Shown here in pieces: positions 8,332-15,897 of a stretch of DNA of 64,000 nucleotides (positions within the stretch are counted from its first letter, which is position 1; every line of letters starts with the position of its first letter). The notes under the pieces were generated by a model. It did no database searches. It worked only from the letters and a program-made list of their open reading frames with translations, and was not told the DNA's origin. The position numbers were made by a program, and so were the translations under genes. Source of the stretch: JAKPBU01 sp964425695 (GTDB taxonomy: Bacteria > Pseudomonadota > Gammaproteobacteria > Xanthomonadales > Xanthomonadaceae); contig CAYRNF010000008.1 in the NCBI GenBank assembly GCA_964425695.1, positions 1 through 64,000 on the forward strand, written 5' to 3'.

Positions 8332-9495
8332 TCAGAACGCGTTGATGCCCGTCAGTTCGCGCCCCACCACCAGCTGGTGCACGGTTTCCGTGCCCTCGTA
8401 GGTGATCACCGACTCCAGGTTCAGCGCGTGGCGGATCGGGCAGTGTTCAGTGGTGATGCCGGCGCCGCCGAGCAGGTCGCGCGCCTCGCGGGCGATGTCG
8501 ATGGCCATGCGGCAGTTGTTCCACTTCGCCAGGCTCACCTGGGTGGGCTGCATCCTGCCGGCGTCCTTGAGCCGCCCCAGCTGCAGCGACAGCAGCTGCG
8601 CGGAGGTGATGCGGCGCGCCCAGTCGGCCATCTTGATCTGGGCCGACTGCGTGGCCGCCACCGGGCGGTCGAACAGGATGCGTTCCTTCGAATAGTTCAG
8701 CGCCTCGTCCAGGCAGGCGATGGCCGAGCCGATCGGCCCCCAGGTGATTCCGTAGCGGGCCTGCGTCAGGCAGCCCAGCGGCCCCTTCAACCCCTTGACG
8801 TTGGGTAGCCGGTTTTCCTCCGGCACCCGCACGTTGTCGAAGAACAGCGCACTGGTCACGGACGCGCGCAGGCTCATCTTGTGCTTGATCTCCTGCGCGC
8901 TGAAACCGGCGAAGTCCTTCTCGACAACGAAACCCTGGATGCCGTCGTCGGTCTGCGCCCACACGATGGCGATGTCGGCCAGGTTGCCGTTGGTGATCCA
9001 CATCTTGGAGCCGTTGAGGATCCAGTCCGCGCCGTCCTTCTTCGCATGCGTCTTCATGTTGCCCGGATCGGAGCCGCCGTGCGGCTCGGTCAGGCCGAAG
9101 CAGCCGATGACCTTGCCAGCGGCCATGTCCGGCAGCCATTTGCGCTTCTGTTCCTCGGTGCCGTAGGCGTAGATGGGGTACATGCACAGCGACGATTGCA
9201 CGCTGGCGAAGCTGCGGATGCCGCTGTCGCCGCGCTCCAGCTCCTGGCAGATCAGCCCGTAGCTCACGGCGTTGAGACCGGCGCACCCGTACTCCTCCGG
9301 CAGCGAGCTGCCGAGCAGGCCCAGGGCGGCCATCTCGGGGATCAGGTCCTTCGGGAACACGCCCTTGTCGAAGCACTCGCCGATCACCGGCAGCACGCGT
9401 TCGTCGGTGAAGCGGGCCACGCTGTCCTGGACTGCGCGCTCTTCTTCGGTGAGCAGCGAGCGGACGTCGTAGAGATCGTAGGGGTGGAGGGCCAT
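8332..9495 (-). CDS. gcdH: Glutaryl-CoA dehydrogenase
   Basis: A 387-residue acyl-CoA dehydrogenase of the glutaryl-CoA group. It oxidises and decarboxylates glutaryl-CoA to crotonyl-CoA in lysine/tryptophan breakdown, passing electrons to ETF. Visible blocks are CFGLTEPHGGSDPGNMKTHA (FAD contact), WITNG, and the C-terminal ITYEGTETVHQLVVGRELTGINAF, whose Glu is the catalytic base and whose ending is typical of glutaryl-CoA dehydrogenases. The ATG at 9495 gives family length. A TACAAT hexamer at 9530-9525 is a plausible -10 with a short leader. The lysine/tryptophan link fits the kynurenine genes 30 kb away but does not prove coregulation. Confidence 0.9.
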   Translation of the reverse strand: MALHPYDLYDVRSLLTEEERAVQDSVARFTDERVLPVIGECFDKGVFPKDLIPEMAALGLLGSSLPEEYGCAGLNAVSYGLICQELERGDSGIRSFASVQSSLCMYPIYAYGTEEQKRKWLPDMAAGKVIGCFGLTEPHGGSDPGNMKTHAKKDGADWILNGSKMWITNGNLADIAIVWAQTDDGIQGFVVEKDFAGFSAQEIKHKMSLRASVTSALFFDNVRVPEENRLPNVKGLKGPLGCLTQARYGITWGPIGSAIACLDEALNYSKERILFDRPVAATQSAQIKMADWARRITSAQLLSLQLGRLKDAGRMQPTQVSLAKWNNCRMAIDIAREARDLLGGAGITTEHCPIRHALNLESVITYEGTETVHQLVVGRELTGINAF

Positions 9496-9660
9496 GGTTG
9501 CGGTGTCGTGGCGGTAAAAACGCAATTGTAAGGGGGCATCCTGCCCAAACGACACCTGCAAACCGCGTGCCGCGCTTCGGCGGATCGCCGATATCCGTTG
9601 CGCAGGCGGTGATTTCGCCAGCCGGCCTGGCAGGCCGCGCAGCCCCCCGGCGAACGGTCG

Positions 9661-9689
9661 AAAAAAAGGAGCCGGATCGCTCCGGCTCC
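9661..9689 (-). terminator. Rho-independent terminator of the glycine-zipper gene
   Basis: On the reverse strand a perfect 9-bp stem GGAGCCGGA/TCCGGCTCC with GCGA tetraloop is followed directly by seven T. It lies 59 bases after the stop of the gene ending at 9748. Confidence 0.93.
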
Positions 9690-9747
9690 CTTGTCACGCA
9701 TCCCGCCGCGATATCGCGGCACGTGCGCCTCGCGCGTGCGGCGCGGA

Positions 9748-10551
9748 TCAGCCGCGCGTCATGGCCGTGTCGGCCGAGGCGACCTGGGTCACCACTTGGC
9801 CGTCGATCACCGGCAGGCGCTCGCCCGGACGCTCGTCCATGCGGATAGTGCGTTCCTGGCCGTCGTAGCGGTAGGTCACGTCGTAGCCGATGGTCTCGTC
9901 CTGGCTGCCCAGTGCGATCCGCTCACCCGGGCGGGTGTCGGTGCGCATGGTGCCGGTGGTGCCGTCCGGATTGCGGTAGGTGACGTTGTAGGCCACCGTC
10001 CGCGACGAGGTCGAGGTGTCCTGCACCGTGCGGCACTGGCGATCGGTACGGCTCACCACCCGGCCGCCCACGTGGTTGCGGTCCACGCGGTTGCCGATGA
10101 AGCCGCCGGCCGTGGCGCCGGCCGCGGTAGCCAGCTTGCGGCCGTTGCCGTCGCCGATCTGGTTGCCGACCAGGCCGCCGATAAGGGCGCCGGCCACGGT
10201 GCCGCCGACGTTGCCGTCGCGCTCGGGCAGGCGCTCCTGCACCACGACGTCTTCGCATACCTGGCGCGGGGACGACGTGGTGCTGCTCTCGCGCACCGGC
10301 TCGGTGCCGATGACCTGCGCGTACAGCGCCTGCTTCTCGGTGATCGGATCCACGCTGACGACCTGCGCGTACTCCAGGCGCCCGCGGCTGGGGATGTTGC
10401 TGTCGTCGAACATGGCGGCATCGCCCGCCAGCGCGGCATCGTTGCGCACGTAGTCGCCCTGCGCGCGATCGCGGTTGTTCTGGAACGCCGCGACCGCCAC
10501 ACCGCCCACAAGGAGCGAAGCCAGGGCGATGGCAAGGGTATTGCTCTTCAT
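9748..10551 (-). CDS. Glycine-zipper 2TM envelope protein with duplicated C-terminal repeat
   Basis: A 267-residue exported protein. It has an N-terminal signal or anchor (SNTLAIALASLLVGGVAVAAF) and a central glycine-zipper 2TM segment GGTVAGALIGGLVGNQIGDGNG...ATAAGATAGGFIGNRV at about residues 110-150, like Rickettsia 17-kDa antigen/SlyB domains. The C-terminal region contains two adjacent related units: AYNVTYRNPDGTTGTMRTD plus TRPGERIAL, then GYDVTYRYDGQERTIRMD plus ERPGERLPV. A likely role is in envelope stability or stress; the function is not established. A strong Shine-Dalgarno (GAGGAGG) precedes the ATG, and a strong terminator follows. Confidence 0.88.
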   Translation of the reverse strand: MKSNTLAIALASLLVGGVAVAAFQNNRDRAQGDYVRNDAALAGDAAMFDDSNIPSRGRLEYAQVVSVDPITEKQALYAQVIGTEPVRESSTTSSPRQVCEDVVVQERLPERDGNVGGTVAGALIGGLVGNQIGDGNGRKLATAAGATAGGFIGNRVDRNHVGGRVVSRTDRQCRTVQDTSTSSRTVAYNVTYRNPDGTTGTMRTDTRPGERIALGSQDETIGYDVTYRYDGQERTIRMDERPGERLPVIDGQVVTQVASADTAMTRG

Positions 10552-10761
10552 AACAGCCTCCTCGTTGGCGGGTTCTACGCCCGCATTCAAATTGCGGGGC
10601 GATTGCAGCACGCAGGGCCTGAGCGATTCCCTAACATTTCCCGCCAAACTGTCTGCCGGGTGAACCCGGCCAAGTCCGCGCCCGCCGCTCTCGCAGGGCC
10701 GCGATTGCGGCACCATGTAAGAGAGGTGTCCGGATTTCGGACGTCCGTCACGGAGCGCCGC

Positions 10762-10995
10762 ATGCCCAATCCCCTGATCCTCCCGTTGGTGCGCTGGCTG
10801 GGACGGCTCAGCCATCCGCGTCTGTTCCTGATCGCGGCAGGCCTGTTCGTCGCCAATACCTTCCTTTGGGATCCGATCCCGTTCGTGGACGAGATCCTGC
10901 TGGGCATCGGCACGCTGCTGCTGGCCAACTGGAAGAACCGGAAGGCGGCCCCTGGCACCGCCGACGGCACGACCGAAGGCCGCTCGCGCCGCTGA
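10762..10995 (+). CDS. Small conserved membrane protein (DUF6116-like)
   Basis: A 77-residue protein with a hydrophobic hairpin: LFLIAAGLFVANTFLWDPIPFVDEILLGIGTLLLANW spans about residues 20-57, followed by a charged tail. It resembles the small Xanthomonadaceae membrane family DUF6116. A GGAG lies six bases before the ATG. The tatD gene starts two bases after its stop, so the two are likely cotranscribed. Function unknown. Confidence 0.75.
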   Translation: MPNPLILPLVRWLGRLSHPRLFLIAAGLFVANTFLWDPIPFVDEILLGIGTLLLANWKNRKAAPGTADGTTEGRSRR

Positions 10996-10996
10996 C

Positions 10997-11791
10997 GTGG
11001 AACTGGTCGACAGCCACTGCCACCTGGATGTCACCGAGTTCGATGCCGACCGCGACGCGGCGGTGGCTCGCGCCCGCGCCGCCGGCGTCCGCCACCAGAT
11101 CGTCCCCGGCATCGACGCACACCGCTGGCACCAGCTGCGCAACGTCTGTGCGCGCCACGAGGGGCTGCACCCGGCCTACGGCCTGCACCCGGTCTACCTG
11201 CCCGCGCACCGGCACGGCGACCTGGACGAACTGCGCGCGTGGATCGAGCGCGAACGCCCGATCGCGGTGGGCGAATGCGGGCTCGACTATTTCGTGGAAG
11301 GCCTGGACCACGAGGAGCAGCAGCACTACTTCGACGCCCAGCTGCAGCTCGCGCGCGAGTTCGACCTGCCGGTCATCGTGCATGCGCGCCGCGCGGTGGA
11401 TGCCGTGATCGCCTCGATCCGCAAGGCGGGACGCGTGCGCGGCGTGATCCACAGCTTCGGCGGCAGCCAGGAACAGGCGCGGCAGCTGTGGAAGCTCGGC
11501 TTCCTGCTGGGCCTGGGCGGGCCGGTGACGTACCCGCGCGCCAACCGACTGCGCAACCTGGCCGCGACGATGCCGATCGACCACCTGCTGCTGGAAACCG
11601 ACGCGCCCGACCAGCCCGACGCAGACCATCGCGGGCAGCGCAACGAGCCGGCGCGCTTGACGGTCGTGCTTGACTGCATCGCCGGACTGCGCGGCGAGGA
11701 CCCCGAGCGCATCGCAGCCGCCACCACCGCCAATGCGCAGCGCCTGTTCAACCTCCAGGATCGGAGCCAGACGCGGCCGCCAGACCCGTAG
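10997..11791 (+). CDS. TatD-family metal-dependent deoxyribonuclease/hydrolase
   Basis: A 264-residue TIM-barrel hydrolase of the TatD family (Mg-dependent 3'-5' nuclease or related deacylase). Metal-binding motifs are visible in order: DSHCHLD at residues 5-11, IAVGECGLDYF, FDLPVIVHARRA, GVIHSFGG and LLLETDAPD. It starts with a GTG at 10997, two bases after the preceding gene. The amber stop (11789-11791) is formed by the left arm of a dispersed inverted repeat, and the convergent tcdA ends in the right arm of the same element. Confidence 0.93.
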   Translation: MELVDSHCHLDVTEFDADRDAAVARARAAGVRHQIVPGIDAHRWHQLRNVCARHEGLHPAYGLHPVYLPAHRHGDLDELRAWIERERPIAVGECGLDYFVEGLDHEEQQHYFDAQLQLAREFDLPVIVHARRAVDAVIASIRKAGRVRGVIHSFGGSQEQARQLWKLGFLLGLGGPVTYPRANRLRNLAATMPIDHLLLETDAPDQPDADHRGQRNEPARLTVVLDCIAGLRGEDPERIAAATTANAQRLFNLQDRSQTRPPDP

Positions 11792-11865
11792 CAGCGGCTT
11801 CGGCCGCAAGCGCGTCCGCCCGTTGCGCCACAGGCGAACGGCGCGCGGCCGGGGCCACTCCTACG
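11788..11865. repeat. Paired inverted GTAGCAGCGGC repeat forming both stop codons of tatD and tcdA
   Basis: The left arm GTAGCAGCGGCTTCGGCC starts at 11788 and its TAG is the tatD stop. The right arm, read on the reverse strand as GCGTAGGAGTGGCCCCGG, contains the TAG (11863-11861) that ends tcdA. The whole intergenic region between the two convergent genes is therefore this one element of about 78 bases. Confidence 0.8.
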
Positions 11866-12655
11866 CGGATGCGGGCTTGAGCAGCATGTCCAGGATCTTG
11901 CCCACCGCGGCGAAAGCGAAGGTGCCGGTGATATGCGTCGCCGCGCCCAGCCCGGCGCCGCAGTCGAGCTTGAATCCCGCATCGGGATCCAGCTGCGGAC
12001 GCACGCCGCAGACGCTGCCGTCGGGCTGCGGGTAGCGCACGTTCTCCAGCGAGTACACCGCCGGCACGCCGAAGTAGCGGTCGCGGTTCTTCGGGAAGCC
12101 GAACTCGCCGCGCAGCTTCTTGCGGATCAGCGAGAGCATGGCGTCGTGCTCGGTGCGCGACAGGTCGCGCACGCGGACCTGGGTGGGATCGGTGCGGCCG
12201 CCGGCCGCGCCCACGGTGACGATGCGCTGCTTGCGGCGCCGGCACCACGCGATCAGCTCCACCTTGGCGCGGAAGCTGTCGCAGGCGTCCAGCACCAGAT
12301 CGAAGCCGGGCTGCAGGAGTCCAGCCATGTTGGACGGCGTCAGGAAGTCGGCGACTTCATGCACGACGATCCCGGGCTGGATCGCCCGCGCGCGTTCGGC
12401 CATGGCCGCCACCTTGGCGCGACCGAACTCGCCTTCCAGCGCCGGCAGCTGGCGATTGGTGTTGGAGACGCACAGATCGTCGGCGTCGATCAGGGTCAGT
12501 CGCCCCACCCCGCTGCGCGCCAGCGCCTCGACCGCCCAGGAGCCCACGCCGCCCACGCCCACCACGCAGACGTGCGCGTCCTCAAGGCGCGCGACGGTCC
12601 CGCGCCCGTACAACCGGTCGATGCCCGAAAACCGCTCGCTGCGCGCCTGTTCCAT
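11861..12655 (-). CDS. tcdA: tRNA threonylcarbamoyladenosine dehydratase TcdA (CsdL)
   Basis: A 264-residue E1-like ATP-dependent enzyme that cyclises t6A37 to ct6A in ANN-decoding tRNAs. Visible features are the N-terminal RFSGIDRLYGRG, the ATP-binding VVGVGGVGSWAVEALARSG at about residues 30-48, IDADDLCVSNTNRQ, DACDSFRAKVELI, and the C-terminal YSLENVRYPQ...CGAGLGAATHITGTFAFAA. Family length is normal. The ATG at 12655 is preceded by TAGAAT with a six-base gap and no Shine-Dalgarno. It converges on tatD, and its amber stop lies in the shared repeat. Confidence 0.93.
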   Translation of the reverse strand: MEQARSERFSGIDRLYGRGTVARLEDAHVCVVGVGGVGSWAVEALARSGVGRLTLIDADDLCVSNTNRQLPALEGEFGRAKVAAMAERARAIQPGIVVHEVADFLTPSNMAGLLQPGFDLVLDACDSFRAKVELIAWCRRRKQRIVTVGAAGGRTDPTQVRVRDLSRTEHDAMLSLIRKKLRGEFGFPKNRDRYFGVPAVYSLENVRYPQPDGSVCGVRPQLDPDAGFKLDCGAGLGAATHITGTFAFAAVGKILDMLLKPASA

Positions 12656-12661
12656 CGCGGC

Positions 12662-12667
12662 ATTCTA
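12662..12667 (-). promoter_or_regulatory. -10 hexamer TAGAAT of tcdA, six bases before ATG
   Basis: On the reverse strand TAGAAT, six bases, ATG at 12655. The predicted transcription start coincides with the A of the ATG, giving a leaderless mRNA. Confidence 0.6.
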
Positions 12668-12753
12668 GTGGCGTGCATGACGCGGGACTCGCGGGTCCGC
12701 GTGCTAAGGTCCGGCCGGTTCCGCCCTTCCAGGCCATCACCCAGGAGCACGCC

Positions 12754-13203
12754 ATGTCCAACCCGCCCGATGCAAGCCTTGCCAGGAAGTCCTCCGGCGC
12801 GGGGCGCTACCTGTTCCTGTTCCTGCTGGGCCTGGTGCTGGGCGCGATCGGCTCGGTGATGGCGCTTCGTGCCATCCAGGCGCGGCAGGATCCGTTTCCG
12901 GACAGCCTGATGCACGTGCAGCAGTGGCACATGGGGCAGCTCAAGGCGACCGTCGAGGCCAACCGCTGCGCCGCCACCGACGTGCTGCCGCACCTGGAGG
13001 CCCTGCGCGCGCTGGGCAACGACCTGGAGCCCGCCTTCCCCGACCTCGCCGACGACCAGCGGTTCAAGGATCACGCCAGCAAGTACCGCGCCGCGGTAGA
13101 CGCCGCGCGCTCCAGTCCGCCGCTCAACTGCGCCGGTGCCGGCACCACGCTCAAGTCCCTGGGCGAAGGCTGCAAGGCCTGTCACCAGGACTTCCGGAGC
13201 TGA
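12754..13203 (+). CDS. Membrane-anchored c-type cytochrome-like protein
   Basis: A 149-residue protein with one N-terminal membrane segment (YLFLFLLGLVLGAIGSVMAL, about 21-40) and a periplasmic helical domain. It ends in a single heme c motif C-K-A-C-H (residues 140-144) followed by QDFRS. A C-terminal CxxCH after a four-helix-like domain is the layout of cytochrome c' proteins, which bind NO or act in electron transfer; assignment to that family is inferred. The ATG at 12754 has AGGAGCAC just upstream. A TAAGGT near 12704 may be its -10. It is not obviously in an operon. Confidence 0.75.
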   Translation: MSNPPDASLARKSSGAGRYLFLFLLGLVLGAIGSVMALRAIQARQDPFPDSLMHVQQWHMGQLKATVEANRCAATDVLPHLEALRALGNDLEPAFPDLADDQRFKDHASKYRAAVDAARSSPPLNCAGAGTTLKSLGEGCKACHQDFRS

Positions 13204-13378
13204 CTGCACGGGTGCGACGCGCGTCGGCCGCGCCACGCGCGTGAACGCCGCCTGACACCTGCCCGCCGCGCTGCGTGCCGGCGCCGGAAATTGGCGGCGC
13301 GTTCATGCCGCGCCACCTAAGGTCGCCCCGTCCCCGGCGACCGCCGGGGCCCGATCCCCGATGCAGGAGAGCTCCATC

Positions 13379-13840
13379 ATGAAGATTCGTACGTTCGGCG
13401 CCGCGGCCCTCTTTGCCGCCCTTGCCACCGCCGGCTGCGCCACCTCGCCGGGGACCGCCGGCGGCTACGGCGGCGGCTATTCCAACGCGCCCGCCAACTG
13501 CTACGACTGCGGCACGGTGACCCGGATCGAACAGGGCTCGGGCAGCCGCGTGCCCAACGCCACCGGCGCGGTGGTGGGCGGCCTGGTCGGCGCCGCCGTG
13601 GCGCGCGAAGTCGCCAAGGACCGCACCGACAGCGAAGGCCGCCAGAACACCGCTACCGCCGGTGGCGCCGTGGCCGGCGCGGTCATCGGCAACGCGATCC
13701 AGAACCGCACCGGCATGGGCTACAACATCTACGTGCGCATGAGCGACGGCCGCCAGGTCGTGGTGTCGCAGGACGACCTGGGCCCGATCCGCGAAGGCTC
13801 GTACGTGGAAGTGCGCAACGGTCGCGCCTACGCGCGCTGA
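13379..13840 (+). CDS. Glycine-zipper 2TM lipoprotein (SlyB/17-kDa antigen type)
   Basis: A 153-residue outer-membrane-type lipoprotein. The signal FGAAALFAALATAGC ends in a lipobox whose Cys would be lipidated. This is followed by a Gly/Tyr-rich linker (GGYGGGYSNAPANCYDCG), a glycine zipper (GAVVGGLVGAAVAREVA... TAGGAVAGAVIGNAIQN, about 65-110) and a small beta C-terminal region (YNIYVRMSDGRQVVVSQDDL). The ATG at 13379 follows a good ribosome site (CAGGAGAG), and a strong terminator follows. It is related in design to the protein at 9748-10551 but not adjacent to it. The role in envelope integrity is inferred. Confidence 0.9.
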   Translation: MKIRTFGAAALFAALATAGCATSPGTAGGYGGGYSNAPANCYDCGTVTRIEQGSGSRVPNATGAVVGGLVGAAVAREVAKDRTDSEGRQNTATAGGAVAGAVIGNAIQNRTGMGYNIYVRMSDGRQVVVSQDDLGPIREGSYVEVRNGRAYAR

Positions 13841-13865
13841 CCCTTCGACAGCACGCAGCACCCGG

Positions 13866-13896
13866 ATGACCCGCCACATGGCGGGTCATTCTTTTT
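13866..13896 (+). terminator. Rho-independent terminator of the glycine-zipper lipoprotein
   Basis: A perfect 10-bp stem ATGACCCGCC/GGCGGGTCAT with loop ACAT is followed by TCTTTTTG, 25 bases after the stop codon. Confidence 0.92.
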
Positions 13897-13984
13897 GCGC
13901 AGAGCTGGGCACAGCGGACATCCGGCCGGGCAACGGCTACAGTCGCCCTTCCGCCGGGACTGGCCTGGCCGCTTGGGGAAGCCG

Positions 13985-15100
13985 ATGAAGGACGATTCGA
14001 GGGCGCTGTCCAGCGTTGCCTGCGCTGCACTGCTGGTGGGAGCCGTCGCTGCGGCCAACGCTGCGACGGAACGTGCGCTCCCCAATCCGCTGCGCGTGGG
14101 CGTATTCCCGGTGGGCGATGGCATGGTGGAAGTGCGAGTGACCAATACCGGCTCGAAGACCGCCAGGATCCCGCGCTGGCAACTTCCCGGCGAGGTGCTG
14201 CAGGCAGACCTGTTCCAGGTTGCGCGCGACGGCAAGCCGGTGGACTACGAAGGCGCACTCGTTAAGCGCGGTGCGCCTACGGCGCGGGACTTCGCCGTGC
14301 TGCGTCCCGGCGGGACCTGGCGCACGGTCGTGGATCTGTCGGCGACCTACGACATGCGCCAGGCCGGCGAGTACACCGTCACCCTGGCATCGCCGCTGCA
14401 GTTCGCGTCCCTGTCCGGCGGCCAGCGCCTGCAAACCGCGCAGGGCCTGCCCATGCTGCTCAAGAGCCCTGCGCTGCGCATGTGGCATGCCGGGGGCGGT
14501 GCGCCATACGCGCAGTCGCTTGATCCGCAGGCGGGCTTCTACTGCAACCCGAACAAGCCCCAGTGCCGGCGCGGCAACGTGGGTGTGGCGGTTCAGTACC
14601 GCAACTGCAGCGCAACCCAGATGACCGAGGCCACGAATGCGATCTCGGCCGCGCGCGCCTACTCGGAAAACGCCAAGGGTTACCTGGGAGCGGGCACGAC
14701 GGGGCCGCGCTATACGACCTGGTTCGGCGCGTATGCGAGCACCCGCTACGCCACGGCACAGTCGAACTTCGTGGCCATCGACGCGGCGATGGACCAGAAC
14801 TCCGGGCAGATCACGATCAACTGCGGGTGCGACGAGGACTACTACGCGTACGTCTATCCCAGCCGGCACTACGAAATCTTCGTCTGCCGTGCCTTCTGGA
14901 GCGCGCCGCTGACCGGCACCGATTCCAAGGCCGGCACGCTGATCCATGAGATGAGCCACTTCAACGTGGTGGCGGGAACCGACGACCACGCCTATGGGCA
15001 GGCCAATGCCCGGAACCTGGCCGTCGCGAATCCGGCCCGCGCGATCGATAACGCGGACAACCACGAGTACTTCGCCGAAAACACGCCCGCGCAGAACTGA
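13985..15100 (+). CDS. Secreted aspzincin (M35) metalloprotease, peptidyl-Lys endopeptidase-like
   Basis: A 371-residue secreted zinc protease. The signal peptide runs to about residue 26 (cut after AAANA). Residues about 27-170 form a propeptide or inhibitor-like domain. The catalytic domain has paired cysteines (187, 194, 208, 280, 282, 301). The aspzincin motif is complete: HEMSH at 321-325 and GTDDHAYG at 331-338, the second being GTxDxxYG with Asp334 as third zinc ligand. Bacterial relatives include Aeromonas AsaP1; fungal relatives cleave before lysine. Actual specificity is inferred. A TACAGT hexamer near 13938 may be the -10. It is the most obviously exoenzyme-like gene here and fits a predatory or lytic lifestyle. 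Confidence 0.92.
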   Translation: MKDDSRALSSVACAALLVGAVAAANAATERALPNPLRVGVFPVGDGMVEVRVTNTGSKTARIPRWQLPGEVLQADLFQVARDGKPVDYEGALVKRGAPTARDFAVLRPGGTWRTVVDLSATYDMRQAGEYTVTLASPLQFASLSGGQRLQTAQGLPMLLKSPALRMWHAGGGAPYAQSLDPQAGFYCNPNKPQCRRGNVGVAVQYRNCSATQMTEATNAISAARAYSENAKGYLGAGTTGPRYTTWFGAYASTRYATAQSNFVAIDAAMDQNSGQITINCGCDEDYYAYVYPSRHYEIFVCRAFWSAPLTGTDSKAGTLIHEMSHFNVVAGTDDHAYGQANARNLAVANPARAIDNADNHEYFAENTPAQN

Positions 15101-15258
15101 CAGGACAACACCCAAGAGGCTCGCTGCAGCGGGCCTCGTGGCCGCGACGTGCCGCGCGCGCGACCGGCGAGACATTGGCGCGCATGCACGCCGCGGCGCG
15201 CGCGTTTCCCGCACAATCCGCCCCCACCGCGCTGCCGCGCTTCCAGGACACCAGCCCG

Positions 15259-15759
15259 ATGCAGGCCCAGAACCTCTATTACGTGATCGCCGCGCTGCTG
15301 GTGGTGGTGGGCGTACTGGGCACGGTGTTGCCCGCCCTGCCCGGCCTGCCGCTGGTGTTCGCCGGCATGCTGCTGGCCGCGTGGGCGGGCGACTTCCAGC
15401 AGATCGGGGTGGTGACGCTCGTGGTGCTGGGGCTGATGACGCTGGTGTCGCTGGCCGTCGACTTCTGGGCCACGGCCGTGGGCGCCAAGCGCGTGGGTGC
15501 CAGCCGCAAGGCGGTGGTGGGCGCGGTGATCGGAACGGTGGCCGGCCTGTTCTTCGGGCCGGTCGGGATTTTCGTGGGCCCGTTCGCCGGGGCGCTGGCG
15601 GGCGAACTGCTGCATCGCCGGAGCCTGGGCCATCGCGACCTGGGCGACGCCGCCCGCATCGGCTTCGGGACCTGGCTGGGCGTGGTGCTGGGCGTGGTGC
15701 TGAAGCTGGGGCTGGCGTTCGCGATGATCGGCCTGTTCGCCTTCGCCTGGTTCTTCTGA
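15259..15759 (+). CDS. DUF456 family membrane protein
   Basis: A 166-residue integral membrane protein with about five hydrophobic helices. The first pair, LYYVIAALLVVVGVLGTVLPALPGLPLVFAGMLLAAWAG, holds the proline/glycine turn typical of DUF456. Also visible are a glycine-rich KAVVGAVIGTVAGLFFGPVGIFVGPFAGALAGELLHRR and a C-terminal helix ending FAFAWFF. The function of DUF456 is unknown. The ATG at 15259 (MQAQNLYY) is chosen because upstream in-frame sequence is low in family character. Confidence 0.88.
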   Translation: MQAQNLYYVIAALLVVVGVLGTVLPALPGLPLVFAGMLLAAWAGDFQQIGVVTLVVLGLMTLVSLAVDFWATAVGAKRVGASRKAVVGAVIGTVAGLFFGPVGIFVGPFAGALAGELLHRRSLGHRDLGDAARIGFGTWLGVVLGVVLKLGLAFAMIGLFAFAWFF

Positions 15760-15897
15760 GGCGCCCGGCGCGGTCCGTGGGCCGCCGCGATGGCGCGCCT
15801 TGCGCACACCGTTTCACGCCATGATGAATGGCGCCCCGCCACATTGCGCGCTCGCCCACCGGGCGCGCCCCACGCCTGACGACCGGAGCGACCACTA

